A DNA stretch of 64,000 nt from Labrenzia sp. CE80 (GTDB lineage Bacteria; Pseudomonadota; Alphaproteobacteria; Rhizobiales; Stappiaceae): NCBI RefSeq assembly GCF_009650605.1, contig NZ_WAJT01000001.1:2232001-2296000 (forward strand), written 5' to 3'. This document shows positions 25,840 through 35,073 of this stretch, one piece after another. Every line of letters starts with the position of its first letter. The stretch's first letter is position 1. The notes below the pieces were generated by a model, which saw nothing but the letters and a program-made list of their open reading frames with translations, had not been told where the DNA came from and made no database searches. The position numbers were made by a program, and so were the translations under genes.

Positions 25840-26433
25840 ATGACCAAAACCATTCTCGTCACCGGCTTTGAACCCTTCCCCGGCATGCCGATCAACCCTA
25901 CAGCTCAGCTGATTGCTCGCTTGCCAAGACGGTTGCCCCCGAGAGCAGGGATCCGGTTCGAGTTTGTTCGACTTCCGACCACCTGGGCCGGACGGCAGAC
26001 GGTCACCCAGCAATTGCGCAAGGATCTGAAGCCCTCTGCGATCATCCACTTCGGCGTTGACGGAACACGGCGTTGCATCAACATCGAGACCCGCGCCGTC
26101 AACCGCGCGACACAGGTCAAGCCAGACGCCAAAGGCGATCACGCCGCCCCCGGTCCTCTGGAACAGGACGGGCCTGCGGCCAAGACATCGACCTTGCCAG
26201 TGCGGGCATTGAAAGATGCCGCGGCACGCAGCGGAGTGCCCGTCTCCCTGTCACGTGACGCCGGCACCTATCTTTGCAACGCCACGCTCTGGGACAGCAT
26301 CTCGAGCGGCACTCCGAGCGTCTTCATCCACGTCCCAACGCTGCCAAGAGGAAAGTTTGACACGAGACCTTCCCTGCAAGACATCGAAGCAGCAGCGGTC
26401 CAGATTTTGTCTGAAGTCGCGCGGCGGATCTAA
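25840..26433 (+). CDS. pcp: Pyroglutamyl-peptidase I (C15 family)
   Basis: A 197-residue cytoplasmic cysteine peptidase that removes N-terminal pyroglutamate. The catalytic triad is visible: Glu in CINIETRAVN, Cys in TYLCNATLW and His in VFIHVPTLP. The N-terminus ILVTGFEPFPGMPINPT is typical. It begins 11 bases after meaB and is probably in the same transcript, though the two have no known link. Confidence 0.9.
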   Translation: MTKTILVTGFEPFPGMPINPTAQLIARLPRRLPPRAGIRFEFVRLPTTWAGRQTVTQQLRKDLKPSAIIHFGVDGTRRCINIETRAVNRATQVKPDAKGDHAAPGPLEQDGPAAKTSTLPVRALKDAAARSGVPVSLSRDAGTYLCNATLWDSISSGTPSVFIHVPTLPRGKFDTRPSLQDIEAAAVQILSEVARRI

Positions 26434-26478
26434 AAATCTTTCGAACTCGGCCTCCGCACGACCTCCGTAGACTGGCTC

Positions 26479-27516
26479 CTATCCCGCGAGAGGCGGGTCG
26501 AGAAGGGCAAACCCCTCCTGACGTCGATAGGGGAAGTGCGGATAAGGCGCTTCCTTGAGGCTGGCTTTGTCCAGCTTTTCAATCTGCTGATCGGTCAAGG
26601 ACCAGCCAATTGCACCGAGATTTTGCCTCAGCTGTTCCTCGTTGCGCGCTCCGATAATCACCGACGACACTGTCGGACGCCTCAGAAGCCAGTTGAGTGC
26701 GACCTGCGGGATGGTCTTTTCTACTTCTTCTGCTACCTCGCCCAGAGCGTCGATCACCTTCAGCAAGTGCTCGTTGTCCACCGGTGGACCAAAGTCTGCG
26801 GTATCATGAAGACGGCTGAGTTCTGGAAGTGGGCGGTCTCGTCTTACCTTGCCGGTCAAACGCCCCCATCCGAGTGGGCTCCAGACAAGTGCGCCCAGTC
26901 CCTGATCCGCTCCAAGCGGCATGAGATCCCATTCATAATCACGTCCGATCAGGGAATAATAAACCTGGTTTGCAACGTAGCGAGGCAGGTTATGTCTGTC
27001 AGCGATGGCCAGCGACTTCATGATCTGCCACCCGGAAAAATTCGAAACGCCGACGTAGCGGAGCTTGCCTGCTGTTACCAAGGTGTCCAGGGTTCCGAGA
27101 ACCTCCTCGATCGGCGTACTCGCGTCAAAGGCATGCAGCTGGAAGATGTCGATGTAGTCGGTTCCAAGACGGCGCAGAGCGTCGTCTACAACCTGGATCA
27201 ACCTCGATCGCGACGTCCCCCGGTCATTTGCACCTTCACCGGTCGGCAAGCCCGCCTTTGTGGAAATCAAAATCTCGCCTCGGCGGCCTTTGATTGCCGC
27301 ACCCAGGACCTCCTCGGACGCCCCCTCGGAGTAAACATCGGCGCTGTCGAAGAGATTGACGCCAGATTCCAAACAGATATCCACCAACCTCCGGGCTTCA
27401 GCGACATCCGTCCTGCCCCATGCGCCAAAGAGAGGCCCAGAACCTGCGAAGGTGCCAGTACCGAAACTGAGTGCAGGGACCTTGAGACCAGACGAACCGA
27501 GTGAACGGTATTCCAT
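26479..27516 (-). CDS. Aldo/keto reductase
   Basis: A 345-residue NADP(H)-dependent oxidoreductase with a TIM barrel. The catalytic tetrad can be seen: Asp and Tyr in LFDSADVYSEG, Lys in ISTKAGLP, His in IFQLHAFDAS. The C-terminal NADP-binding string SSVIIGARNEEQLRQNL is present. The substrate is unknown. It is divergent from a LysR gene 137 bases away, whose product probably controls it. Confidence 0.92.
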   Translation of the reverse strand: MEYRSLGSSGLKVPALSFGTGTFAGSGPLFGAWGRTDVAEARRLVDICLESGVNLFDSADVYSEGASEEVLGAAIKGRRGEILISTKAGLPTGEGANDRGTSRSRLIQVVDDALRRLGTDYIDIFQLHAFDASTPIEEVLGTLDTLVTAGKLRYVGVSNFSGWQIMKSLAIADRHNLPRYVANQVYYSLIGRDYEWDLMPLGADQGLGALVWSPLGWGRLTGKVRRDRPLPELSRLHDTADFGPPVDNEHLLKVIDALGEVAEEVEKTIPQVALNWLLRRPTVSSVIIGARNEEQLRQNLGAIGWSLTDQQIEKLDKASLKEAPYPHFPYRRQEGFALLDPPLAG

Positions 27517-27604
27517 GCGAGTTCCTTTCCGAAGGTAGTTTTGACAAGACGCGGCCGGAATAAGGCTCGCTTCTTTCGGAACTCAATTTAGGTTTGGGAA
27601 AATC

Positions 27605-27635
27605 AATGATATAGATAGCGCAATCTCATATCATT
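27605..27635. promoter_or_regulatory. Long dyad in the divergent LysR/aldo-keto reductase promoter region
   Basis: AATGATAT at 27605-27612 is the inverted copy of ATATCATT at 27628-27635, with a 15-base spacer. LysR regulators usually bind such dyads between divergent genes, so this is a candidate operator. Confidence 0.5.
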
Positions 27636-27653
27636 CATGAATTGAATTCACTA

Positions 27654-28559
27654 ATGGCTCGCTACGACATCAATCGCTTTTGGGAAATGAGCGTCTTCAT
27701 CAAGGTGGTCGAAGGCGGCACCTTCTCGGCAGCGGCGATCACCTGCAACATGACACCATCGGCCGTAAGCAAACTGATTTCACGACTGGAGAAGCGGCTA
27801 GAGGCACGGCTTCTCACCCGCTCGACAAGACGCCTGCAACTAACTGCCGAAGGCTGCTCCTTCTACGAGCGATCAAGCCGTATCCTGTCTGATCTCGATG
27901 ACGCAGAGCGTCAGGCGAATGCAGGAGAGCACCCGGCTGGACGCATTCGCATAAGCACAAGCGCGTCCTATGCAACACATGTTCTCATCCCGATTATCGG
28001 CAGTTTCGCTGAACGTTATCCGGACATTACCCTCGACATCATTCAGACCGACGTGGTGGTCGACCTGCTGGCGGAACGAACCGACGTTGCGATCAGAGCT
28101 GGCCAGATGACTGACAGCAGATTGACGGCGCGCAAACTTGGTGAAACGGCCCGCGTTATCGTGGCTTCGCCCGAATATCTCGCAAAGAATGGAACACCCC
28201 AGTCGGCAGACGACCTTCACCGCCATCGGATCATTGGCCCAACCTATATACGGACCATCGAAGGCTGGCCCTTGAGGGGAGAAAGGGACGTCTTCCCCAT
28301 GCCGGTCAAAGATCATATCCAGGCCAGCGACGGTGAGGCCATCCGCCAATTGGCGCTTGCAGGTGCAGGACTGGCGCGCCTGACCGCCTTTACGGTCCAG
28401 AGTGATATTGCGCACAAGCGTCTCGTTCCGGTTCTCGAGCATCTCAACCCCGGAGACCGGGAGGAGTTCCATGCGGTCTATGTCGGCCAGGGCGGACCGG
28501 TCCCCGCCCGAGTGAAAGCATTGCTGGACTTCCTCAGGGAGAACGGAAAGGTTCACTAG
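27654..28559 (+). CDS. LysR family transcriptional regulator
   Basis: A 301-residue regulator with an N-terminal winged helix (FIKVVEGGTFSAAAITCNMT, then PSAVSKLISRLEKRLEARLL) and a two-lobed effector-binding domain from about residue 90. Both are complete. The ATG at 27654 gives the expected N-terminus; its ribosome site is weak. It is divergent from the aldo/keto reductase, which is the likely target. A dyad between them is a likely binding site. Confidence 0.93.
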   Translation: MARYDINRFWEMSVFIKVVEGGTFSAAAITCNMTPSAVSKLISRLEKRLEARLLTRSTRRLQLTAEGCSFYERSSRILSDLDDAERQANAGEHPAGRIRISTSASYATHVLIPIIGSFAERYPDITLDIIQTDVVVDLLAERTDVAIRAGQMTDSRLTARKLGETARVIVASPEYLAKNGTPQSADDLHRHRIIGPTYIRTIEGWPLRGERDVFPMPVKDHIQASDGEAIRQLALAGAGLARLTAFTVQSDIAHKRLVPVLEHLNPGDREEFHAVYVGQGGPVPARVKALLDFLRENGKVH

Positions 28560-28611
28560 TATCGGATCCAACTGCAACTCCATCCGGCACAGGCGTTGCA
28601 ATGCTCTCCGC

Positions 28612-30024
28612 ATGAGCCGATTTTTTTCCAGATCCGGGACACAAGTCCCCTCGCCTGTCGACTTGAGCCGCCGCACGTTTCTTGCTGGCACATTGGGTAG
28701 CACCGCCTTGTGCCTATCCGGGACGGCGTCGAGCGCAGCCATACAGATCGCAGACCTGCGCGGTTCCATGGACGCCAGCGAGCTGGGGCTGGTTCCAAAT
28801 GCCTCGGACGATCAGACGGCACTCTTCCAAAATGCGATCAACCGGGCGGTCGAGAAAGGCCGCGCGCTGTTTCTGCCGGCCGGCAACTATCCGGTTGCCA
28901 ATCTGCGTTTTCCCTCAGGCACGCTCATTGTTGGTGTTCCAGGGCGCACCCGCCTGATCTACCAAGGCGGAGGCGGACTGCTTGCCACAGCAGAAGGTGT
29001 TTCCAATGTCTCGCTGTCTGGCCTCACATTTGACGGAGCTAACCGTAGCATTGGCGGTCACACAGAAGGCCTCCTGCATTTCGTTGGCGTTCGCGAACTG
29101 TCTTTGACGGACAGCTCCATTGTCGGATCAGCTCAGAGCGGTGTTGTGGCCGACAGGTGTTCGGGCCGGATTTCGGGTTGCACCGTCACAGGCGCCGCAG
29201 AAGCGGCCATCCGCTCGAACGAAGCCACCGGCCTTCAGATCACGGACAATGTCATTGCCGACTGCGCCAATGGCGGCATCTGGGTGCACCGCTGGAAACA
29301 GGGTGAAGATGGCACCCTGGTCTCCGGCAACCGGATTGAGCGCATCGGCGCGAAACACGGTGGGACAGGCCAGTGGGGCAACGGCATCAATGTTTTCCGC
29401 GCAGATGGCGTGGTCGTCTCCGGCAATCGTATCGCTGACTGCGCTTTCTCCGCGATCCGATCCAACACGGGCTCAAACGTTCAGATCATCGGCAACTCCT
29501 GCCTGCGCTCCGGCGAAGTCGCGATCTACTCGGAATTTGCCTTTCAGGGCGCCCTGATTTCCAACAATCTGATCGACGGTGGCACGACCGGCATTTCCAT
29601 CGCCAACTTCATGGATGGTGGCCGGCTGGCTGTCTGTTCAGGGAACCTGATCCGCAATCTCTCCGCCACGGGGCCTTATCCGCCAGAAGTTGCAGGCTTC
29701 GGCATTGGCATCGCAGCAGAGGCAGACACCACGATCACCGGCAATGTGATCGAAGGTGCTCCGCGTTTTGGCCTTTTGCTCGGCTGGGGCCCATACATGC
29801 GCAACATCGTGGCCTCGCAGAATGTCCTGCGGTCCTGCGGCACCGGTATCGCTGTCACCGTGGTGGACGGAGCCGGATCAGCCGTGATCAGCAACAACGT
29901 GGTTCAGGGGTCCGACAAGGATGCAATCGTCGGCTACCGCTGGCTCGACAAGGCCACCCGTGAACTCAACAACACCCAGGACTGGTCACATCTGTCTGTG
30001 ATGGGCAACCAGGTCGCGGCCTAG
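28612..30024 (+). CDS. Tat-exported parallel beta-helix repeat protein (TIGR03808 type)
   Basis: A 470-residue protein with a twin-arginine signal (SRRTFLAG, Arg20-Arg21) and a hydrophobic stretch ending near residue 43. The mature part starts with a pectate-lyase-like N-terminal segment and continues with many repeats of the form N-x-I-x-x-G, for example ISGNRI- and ITDNVI-like turns, as in right-handed beta-helices. I recognise it as the TIGR03808 family, common in Hyphomicrobiales. Its substrate is unknown; beta-helix proteins often act on polysaccharides. It begins 52 bases after the LysR gene. Confidence 0.88.
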   Translation: MSRFFSRSGTQVPSPVDLSRRTFLAGTLGSTALCLSGTASSAAIQIADLRGSMDASELGLVPNASDDQTALFQNAINRAVEKGRALFLPAGNYPVANLRFPSGTLIVGVPGRTRLIYQGGGGLLATAEGVSNVSLSGLTFDGANRSIGGHTEGLLHFVGVRELSLTDSSIVGSAQSGVVADRCSGRISGCTVTGAAEAAIRSNEATGLQITDNVIADCANGGIWVHRWKQGEDGTLVSGNRIERIGAKHGGTGQWGNGINVFRADGVVVSGNRIADCAFSAIRSNTGSNVQIIGNSCLRSGEVAIYSEFAFQGALISNNLIDGGTTGISIANFMDGGRLAVCSGNLIRNLSATGPYPPEVAGFGIGIAAEADTTITGNVIEGAPRFGLLLGWGPYMRNIVASQNVLRSCGTGIAVTVVDGAGSAVISNNVVQGSDKDAIVGYRWLDKATRELNNTQDWSHLSVMGNQVAA

Positions 30025-30033
30025 GTCTGGCAA

Positions 30034-30834
30034 TCAGCCAAGGCTGAAACGCAGGGACAGGCAGGACAGGCCGCCGTCGACCTTGCGGGCTTCGTGGGTC
30101 GGCAGTACGACGACCTTGAAGCCGGCAGCCTCAACGGCATCTCGCGTCTTCGGATAGCCCTCGGGCACCAGCACAACATCGTTCACCCGGATAACGTTTG
30201 CCGCATACTCTTCATCTTCCGGCACCTGAACGGTCTTCCGATCACCGAAAAATCCGCTGTCGATCATGACCTTGGTCGCGAGGATGACACCCTCGCCCAG
30301 GGTCGAACAGGCGGTCTTGAAATGCAGCACCCCCTCAGGCGTTTCCGCGACGCGGGCGTTGTAGCCCCATTCCGCCAGAAGCGCAGCGAAGGCCTCCGCG
30401 CCGGGTCTGTCTGAGCGGGCGGACAGGCCAATCAGAATCTCATCATCCAGCGTCAGGACGTCGCCACCGTCCACGTGCCCGTCTCCAGGGATCTCGACGA
30501 CCTTGTCGAAACACGCCTCAAGTGCAGTTCGAATTTCAGCCGCCTCGCCCTTTCGACTTGCAGCGCCGGGACGCAGGAGGATGGCACCTTCAGGCAGACA
30601 AAATGCGGGATCTTCTACAAAGCAGCTGTCGGGAAACCCTTCCAGTTGCGGCAGTACATCGACGGTCAGTCCGGCGGCTTTCAGCGCTTTGACGTAGGCG
30701 GCATGCTCAGCGCGAAAGGTCTCGCCGCTGGGGTTGCCTGCATCAACAGCTCTGAGGCCATCAGCCACGCTGTCGGCAGGAACGCGCGTGATTGCGTGAG
30801 TGAAACGCCAGGAGAGACCTTCGCGATGCGGCAT
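30034..30834 (-). CDS. ddaH: Dimethylarginine dimethylaminohydrolase (DDAH)
   Basis: A 266-residue guanidine-modifying enzyme that turns methylated arginine into citrulline and methylamines. Catalytic residues are seen as His in DGHVDGGDVL and Cys in DGGLSCLSLRF near the C-terminus; the substrate Asp/Glu side chains lie in FPDSCFVEDPAFC. Arginine deiminases share the fold but are longer. It is the last gene of a minus-strand operon with asparaginase and an aminotransferase, which suggests a role in using amino acids as nitrogen source. Confidence 0.9.
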   Translation of the reverse strand: MPHREGLSWRFTHAITRVPADSVADGLRAVDAGNPSGETFRAEHAAYVKALKAAGLTVDVLPQLEGFPDSCFVEDPAFCLPEGAILLRPGAASRKGEAAEIRTALEACFDKVVEIPGDGHVDGGDVLTLDDEILIGLSARSDRPGAEAFAALLAEWGYNARVAETPEGVLHFKTACSTLGEGVILATKVMIDSGFFGDRKTVQVPEDEEYAANVIRVNDVVLVPEGYPKTRDAVEAAGFKVVVLPTHEARKVDGGLSCLSLRFSLG

Positions 30835-30864
30835 TGGGCGAAACCTTGAGTTTTCGAACTGGGC

Positions 30865-31893
30865 TCAGGCGAGCGCGTCCTTGAGGGCGGAGAGGAAGGT
30901 TTCGGCCGGCCGCACTTCGCCAGCCTCGAAACCGGCACGGGTGCGGATCGGCGGATTGACATAGGCATCCAATGCCTTGGCTTCCTCTTCGCTCTTGTCG
31001 AGCAGAACTTCAAGAACAGCGCCCATCATGACCTCCGCCCCGCGCGTGCCACCATCGTCGCACTTCAGCGCAACGCCGAGGCCCTTCTCGGGGATCGATG
31101 CGCAGAAAACACCTTCAGCGCCGAACTTGACGAAAACGCGCCCCTTGAAGGCCGCCATGATGTCGGTGCAGAAACGCTCCGTCCCCGCCACCATGAAGGG
31201 CTCATTGACACAGGCCTCATACAGGCGCTCGCAGGCCTGCGCCCGGTTCGGCTCCAGATCCTTTCCTGTGCCGAAGACGGCAAAGGCTCGCGCGATACCC
31301 TTGAGCGGACTGGCATAGGTCGGGATCGAGCAACCGTCTGTACCGCAGACATCGACCGTCAATTCCTCGCCGGTAAATTCTTGGATCGTGGCTTTGATTT
31401 CCTGCTGCACTGGATGATCCGGCAGCACATAGCCCTTGGTAGGAGCCCCCAGAGCCTTGGCAAGACCAAGAAAACCGGCATGTTTGCCCGAACAATTGTT
31501 ATAGAGCGCACCCGGCTCCTCATCCGCTCGGACCAGATCGGCGATGTCCTCGAGCCGCTTCGGCCACTGAGAGCCGCACTCCAGATCATCCTCGCTCAGG
31601 CCAGCCTTGATCAGCATGACACGGGCGGATTTGACGTGAACTCCTTCGCCGTTGTGAGACGCACAGCAAAGCGCCAGTTCCGCGTCATCGAAATCCAGTG
31701 CGTCTGCGGCTCCGCTCTCGACCAGGGGCAAGGCTTGAAGCACCTTGATGGCGGAGCGCGGAAAAACCCGGGCCTCCGCATCGCCAATCGCGCAGACAAG
31801 CTTGCCACTGTCGTCGACAACCGCCAGAGACCCGCGGTGACGGCTCTCCACCAACTTGCCGCGGGAGACTTCAACGGTGACTGGGTTGGTCAT
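30865..31893 (-). CDS. L-asparaginase, Rhizobium-type (class 3)
   Basis: A 342-residue enzyme of the Asparaginase_II family, unrelated to the E. coli type. The residues known from the Rhizobium etli enzyme are all in place, shifted by one: Ser47 and Lys50 in FPRSAIK, Ser79 in CCASHNG, Cys134 and Lys137 in NNCSGKHAG, Asp186 and Cys188 in GTDGCSIP. The two Cys and Lys hold a zinc ion. It releases ammonia from asparagine in the cytoplasm. It lies between the aminotransferase and DDAH genes with gaps of about 30-40 bases. Confidence 0.93.
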   Translation of the reverse strand: MTNPVTVEVSRGKLVESRHRGSLAVVDDSGKLVCAIGDAEARVFPRSAIKVLQALPLVESGAADALDFDDAELALCCASHNGEGVHVKSARVMLIKAGLSEDDLECGSQWPKRLEDIADLVRADEEPGALYNNCSGKHAGFLGLAKALGAPTKGYVLPDHPVQQEIKATIQEFTGEELTVDVCGTDGCSIPTYASPLKGIARAFAVFGTGKDLEPNRAQACERLYEACVNEPFMVAGTERFCTDIMAAFKGRVFVKFGAEGVFCASIPEKGLGVALKCDDGGTRGAEVMMGAVLEVLLDKSEEEAKALDAYVNPPIRTRAGFEAGEVRPAETFLSALKDALA

Positions 31894-31934
31894 GAACGAC
31901 GCTCCTTGGTCGAAATTTGAATGGCTGAAGCGGC

Positions 31935-33119
31935 TTAGTGGGCCGCCACCTCCTGAAGATCAGCCGTCATCCAGTTTTCCAACCGGCTCATGGCCTCATC
32001 AATGACATGATCCTGTTTGCAGAAACAGAAACGGATGAAGTTGGTAGGCGCATCGCCGCCGTAGAAGGCGGACACTGGTACAGCTGCAACACCGGCTTCC
32101 TTGACCATACGCTGACAGGCCTCAACGTCCGTGCCGCCTATACCAAGACCCGTGATGTCGCAGGTCAGGAAGTAGGTTGCCGCGCAGGGCAAAACGCCGA
32201 AGCCAAGTTTTTCAAGCGCCTCGGCCATGCGATCACGTTTGGCGGCAAGGTCCGAAGCAAGGCCCTCATAGTAGGCCTCATCCTTTGTCAGCCCGGCAGC
32301 GACGGCCTTCTGCAGGTTAGGCGGCGTGGTGAAGGTGACATATTGATGGGCCTTGGCAATCGGGTCGATGAGCTGTGCCGCGCCCGTGATGTAGCCGACC
32401 TTCCAACCGGTCAGCGAGAAGGTCTTGCCCGCAGAGCCAATGCGCAAGGTGCGCTCGGCCATACCGTCAAATTTCATGAGAGGATGATGGCGCGTGCCGT
32501 TAAAGACCAGGTGCTCATAAACCTCGTCGCAGATCGCATAGACATCATGGCGAACACAGAGCGCCGCGATGGCCTTGAGCTCTTCTTCAGAGAACACCTT
32601 GGCAGCCGGGTTCATCGGATTGTTGATCAAGATCGCCTTGGTTTTTTCCGTGAAGGCGGCTTCCAGCGCGGCAAGATCAAGAGACCAACTCGGCGGTGTC
32701 ACCCGCAGGCGTACCGGGATGCCGCCCGCACGCTTGACCAGCGGCAGATAGCAATCGTAGAGCGGCTCGATCAGGATCACCTCGTCGCCCGGTTCAACAA
32801 GCGCAAGTATGCAATCATTCAGCGCTTCGGTCGCACCGGAGGTCACGACAACCTGGCTCTGCCAATCTATATCCAGGCCGTAGAACCGCTTGTTGGCGGC
32901 GGCAACCGCCTGGCGCAGTTCCGGCAGGCCCAGCATCGGGGGATATTGGTTCGGCCCGTCAACCAGTGCCCTTGCTGCGGTCTCGCGAATGTCCAAGGGA
33001 CCGTCCACATCCGGAAATCCCTGCCCCAGATTCACGGCTTCATGCGCCATGGCCAGCCGCGACATGGTTTCGAAAATCGTGGTTTCCAGCCCGGTGAAAA
33101 CGGGATTGGTGGATTTCAT
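31935..33119 (-). CDS. Class I/II pyridoxal phosphate aminotransferase
   Basis: A 394-residue PLP enzyme. The PLP lysine is in RIGSAGKTFSLTGWKVG, with SGATEALND and the NNPMNPAAKVFSEEEL region binding cofactor and substrate. The C-terminal Arg is in TNFIRFCFCK. It resembles the branch with kynurenine/methionine aminotransferases and similar enzymes. It is the first gene of an operon with asparaginase and DDAH. The start ATG at 33119 is preceded by GGGAGG. Confidence 0.9.
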   Translation of the reverse strand: MKSTNPVFTGLETTIFETMSRLAMAHEAVNLGQGFPDVDGPLDIRETAARALVDGPNQYPPMLGLPELRQAVAAANKRFYGLDIDWQSQVVVTSGATEALNDCILALVEPGDEVILIEPLYDCYLPLVKRAGGIPVRLRVTPPSWSLDLAALEAAFTEKTKAILINNPMNPAAKVFSEEELKAIAALCVRHDVYAICDEVYEHLVFNGTRHHPLMKFDGMAERTLRIGSAGKTFSLTGWKVGYITGAAQLIDPIAKAHQYVTFTTPPNLQKAVAAGLTKDEAYYEGLASDLAAKRDRMAEALEKLGFGVLPCAATYFLTCDITGLGIGGTDVEACQRMVKEAGVAAVPVSAFYGGDAPTNFIRFCFCKQDHVIDEAMSRLENWMTADLQEVAAH

Positions 33120-33512
33120 CTTGGGACCTCCCGGCCGATCGCGATTTTCACGCGATTTCTAGTGTCGAATTTCGCGTTGTAGCCTTGAAGATGAACCACG
33201 TCGAGTGGGTTTTCTTTCGTGTCTTAAAACCATGTGAATCCGGGCCTTTTGGGAGCAAAAGCGCCCCAGCCAATCGACCGGCTTCTCCCTCTCCGCAAAT
33301 TGCCTCCGCTAGAGGATGAATGCTGCGTTTGCGCTCACATACAGCCCGCACGGCGACGTGCTCTTAGGGCAGGCTTGCGACAAGCTCTTGCCTAACTCGA
33401 TCGGCGGGTGCCCTTATCGGCGGGCGCCCTAAAAGAAAACCTGATCCTGCATGCAAAAAGCCCGGAGCGATTTGCCCCGGGCCTTCTTGTTTATCCGGCT
33501 GTGTTCTAGGGC
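33120..33512. other. Intergenic region with a large imperfect inverted repeat and a tandem repeat
   Basis: About 390 bases. The right part carries an imperfect inverted repeat at 33364-33395 (left arm TTAGGGCAGGCTTG, right arm CAAGCTCTTGCCTAA), a two-copy tandem repeat ATCGGCGGGYGCCCT at 33400-33414 and 33416-33430, and the symporter terminator. The left part should contain the aminotransferase promoter. No gene is seen. Confidence 0.55.
33458..33485 (-). terminator. Terminator of the alanine/glycine symporter gene
   Basis: GCCCGG at 33460-33465 pairs with CCGGGC at 33477-33482, loop of 11 bases. On the minus strand the stem is followed by TTTTT. It lies 28 bases after the symporter stop. 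Confidence 0.75.
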
Positions 33513-35054
33513 TCAGTGGCTCTTGAACTTGCGGATTTCACCTGATTTCAAGCGTTCCATGTAGCTGATCATCTCCCGCTTCACCACCGGCATCAGGACA
33601 TAAAGACCAATGATGTTGACGACCGCCATGGCGAAGATGGCCGCATCGGAGAAATCAATGACCGGCCCGAGATTGGCCGCGGCACCGATCACAACGAAGA
33701 TGCAGAAGATGACCTTGAAGGCGATCTCCTTGGATTTACCTTCGCCGAACAGGTAGGTCCAGGCTTTCAATCCGTAGTAGGACCAGGAGATCATGGTCGA
33801 GAAAGCAAACAGGATCACCGCCACGGCCAGCACATATGGGAACCAGCTGAAGGCACTGCCGAAAGCAGCCGAGGTCAGACCAACCCCTGATGCGCCGGAA
33901 GCGGTTACGATGCTGCCGTTCTCGACCATATAGTTTCCGGTCGCCGGATCGATCACCAGCTGCTGCGTGATGATGATCACCAACGCGGTCATGGTACAGA
34001 TGACAACCGTGTCGATGAAGGGTTCAAGCAGGGAAACAACGCCCTCGGTGATGGGTTCCTTTGTACGAACCGCGGAGTGCGCGATGGCCGCAGAACCAAC
34101 GCCTGCTTCATTGGAGAAGGCTGCGCGCTTGAAGCCTTGGATCAATGCCCCGACGAAACCACCCGCGATACCCAGACCGGTAAAGGCGCCTTCGAAGATC
34201 TGGCCAAATGCCCAGCCGACCTTGTCCAGATTCATCAGGATGATGACCAACGCGGCCAGCACATAGAGAATGCCCATGAACGGCACGACCTTTTCGGTCA
34301 CGCTCGCGATCGACTGCAGGCCGCCGATGATCACGGCAAAGACGACACCGGCGAAAATGATGCCAGTGATCCAACCCGGATAATCACCAACGATGCCGGC
34401 GATCTGTTGGTGAGCCTGGTTGGCCTGGAACATGTTGCCGCCACCGAGTGAACCAAGGATACAGAAGACCGCAAAAAGCACCGCTAAGATTTTTCCACCC
34501 GGAACGCCGCGCTCGGCAAAGCCCTTGGTGATGTAGTACATCGGGCCACCCGAGACTGTACCGTCGGCATATTCATTGCGATACTTCACGCCAAGCGTAC
34601 ACTCCGTGAACTTGGAGGCCATGCCCATCAAGCCCGCGAGAATCATCCAAAACGTTGCACCCGGACCGCCGATGCCGACGGCGACGGCCACACCGGCGAT
34701 GTTCCCCAGCCCGACGGTTCCCGAAAGGGCTGTGGCCAGTGCCTGGAAGTGACTGACCTCCCCTGCATCATTTGGATCTGAGTAATCGCCTTTGACGAGC
34801 GAAATCGCGTGACCGAAGGCGCGGAACTGAATAACGCCGAAATAGACGGTAAAGATAGTTGCGGCGACGACGAGCCAGGCAACGATCCAGGGAAAACTGG
34901 TGCCTGGAAAGGGACTAAATATCAGGCTGACAAACCAGCCCGTCGAGGAAGAAAACAAGGCATTGACCTGCTCATCAATGGATTGAGCGACCGTTGGACC
35001 TGCTGAAAGCACAAGGGCCGCAGCTCCGAGCGCGGCTTTTCTGATTGTTTGCAT
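33513..35054 (-). CDS. Alanine/glycine:cation symporter family protein (AGCS)
   Basis: A 513-residue inner-membrane symporter that brings in alanine or glycine with sodium or protons. Family strings are present: ATALSGTVGLGNIAGVAVAV, GGPGATFWMIL, and RAAFSNEAGVGSAAIAHSA. About ten membrane helices follow an N-terminus (residues 1-24, ending TVAQS) that looks like a cleavable signal peptide, which is common in this family in Gram-negative bacteria. It is preceded by the universal stress protein gene on the same strand by 19 bases, so the two are probably co-transcribed. Confidence 0.93.
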   Translation of the reverse strand: MQTIRKAALGAAALVLSAGPTVAQSIDEQVNALFSSSTGWFVSLIFSPFPGTSFPWIVAWLVVAATIFTVYFGVIQFRAFGHAISLVKGDYSDPNDAGEVSHFQALATALSGTVGLGNIAGVAVAVGIGGPGATFWMILAGLMGMASKFTECTLGVKYRNEYADGTVSGGPMYYITKGFAERGVPGGKILAVLFAVFCILGSLGGGNMFQANQAHQQIAGIVGDYPGWITGIIFAGVVFAVIIGGLQSIASVTEKVVPFMGILYVLAALVIILMNLDKVGWAFGQIFEGAFTGLGIAGGFVGALIQGFKRAAFSNEAGVGSAAIAHSAVRTKEPITEGVVSLLEPFIDTVVICTMTALVIIITQQLVIDPATGNYMVENGSIVTASGASGVGLTSAAFGSAFSWFPYVLAVAVILFAFSTMISWSYYGLKAWTYLFGEGKSKEIAFKVIFCIFVVIGAAANLGPVIDFSDAAIFAMAVVNIIGLYVLMPVVKREMISYMERLKSGEIRKFKSH

Positions 35055-35073
35055 GACACCCTCTGGATTTTTC

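Noticed and set aside
31938..33182. 414-codon plus-strand frame opposite the aminotransferase
   Set aside because: Mirror-strand artefact of strong GC3 bias; no start signal and no domain.
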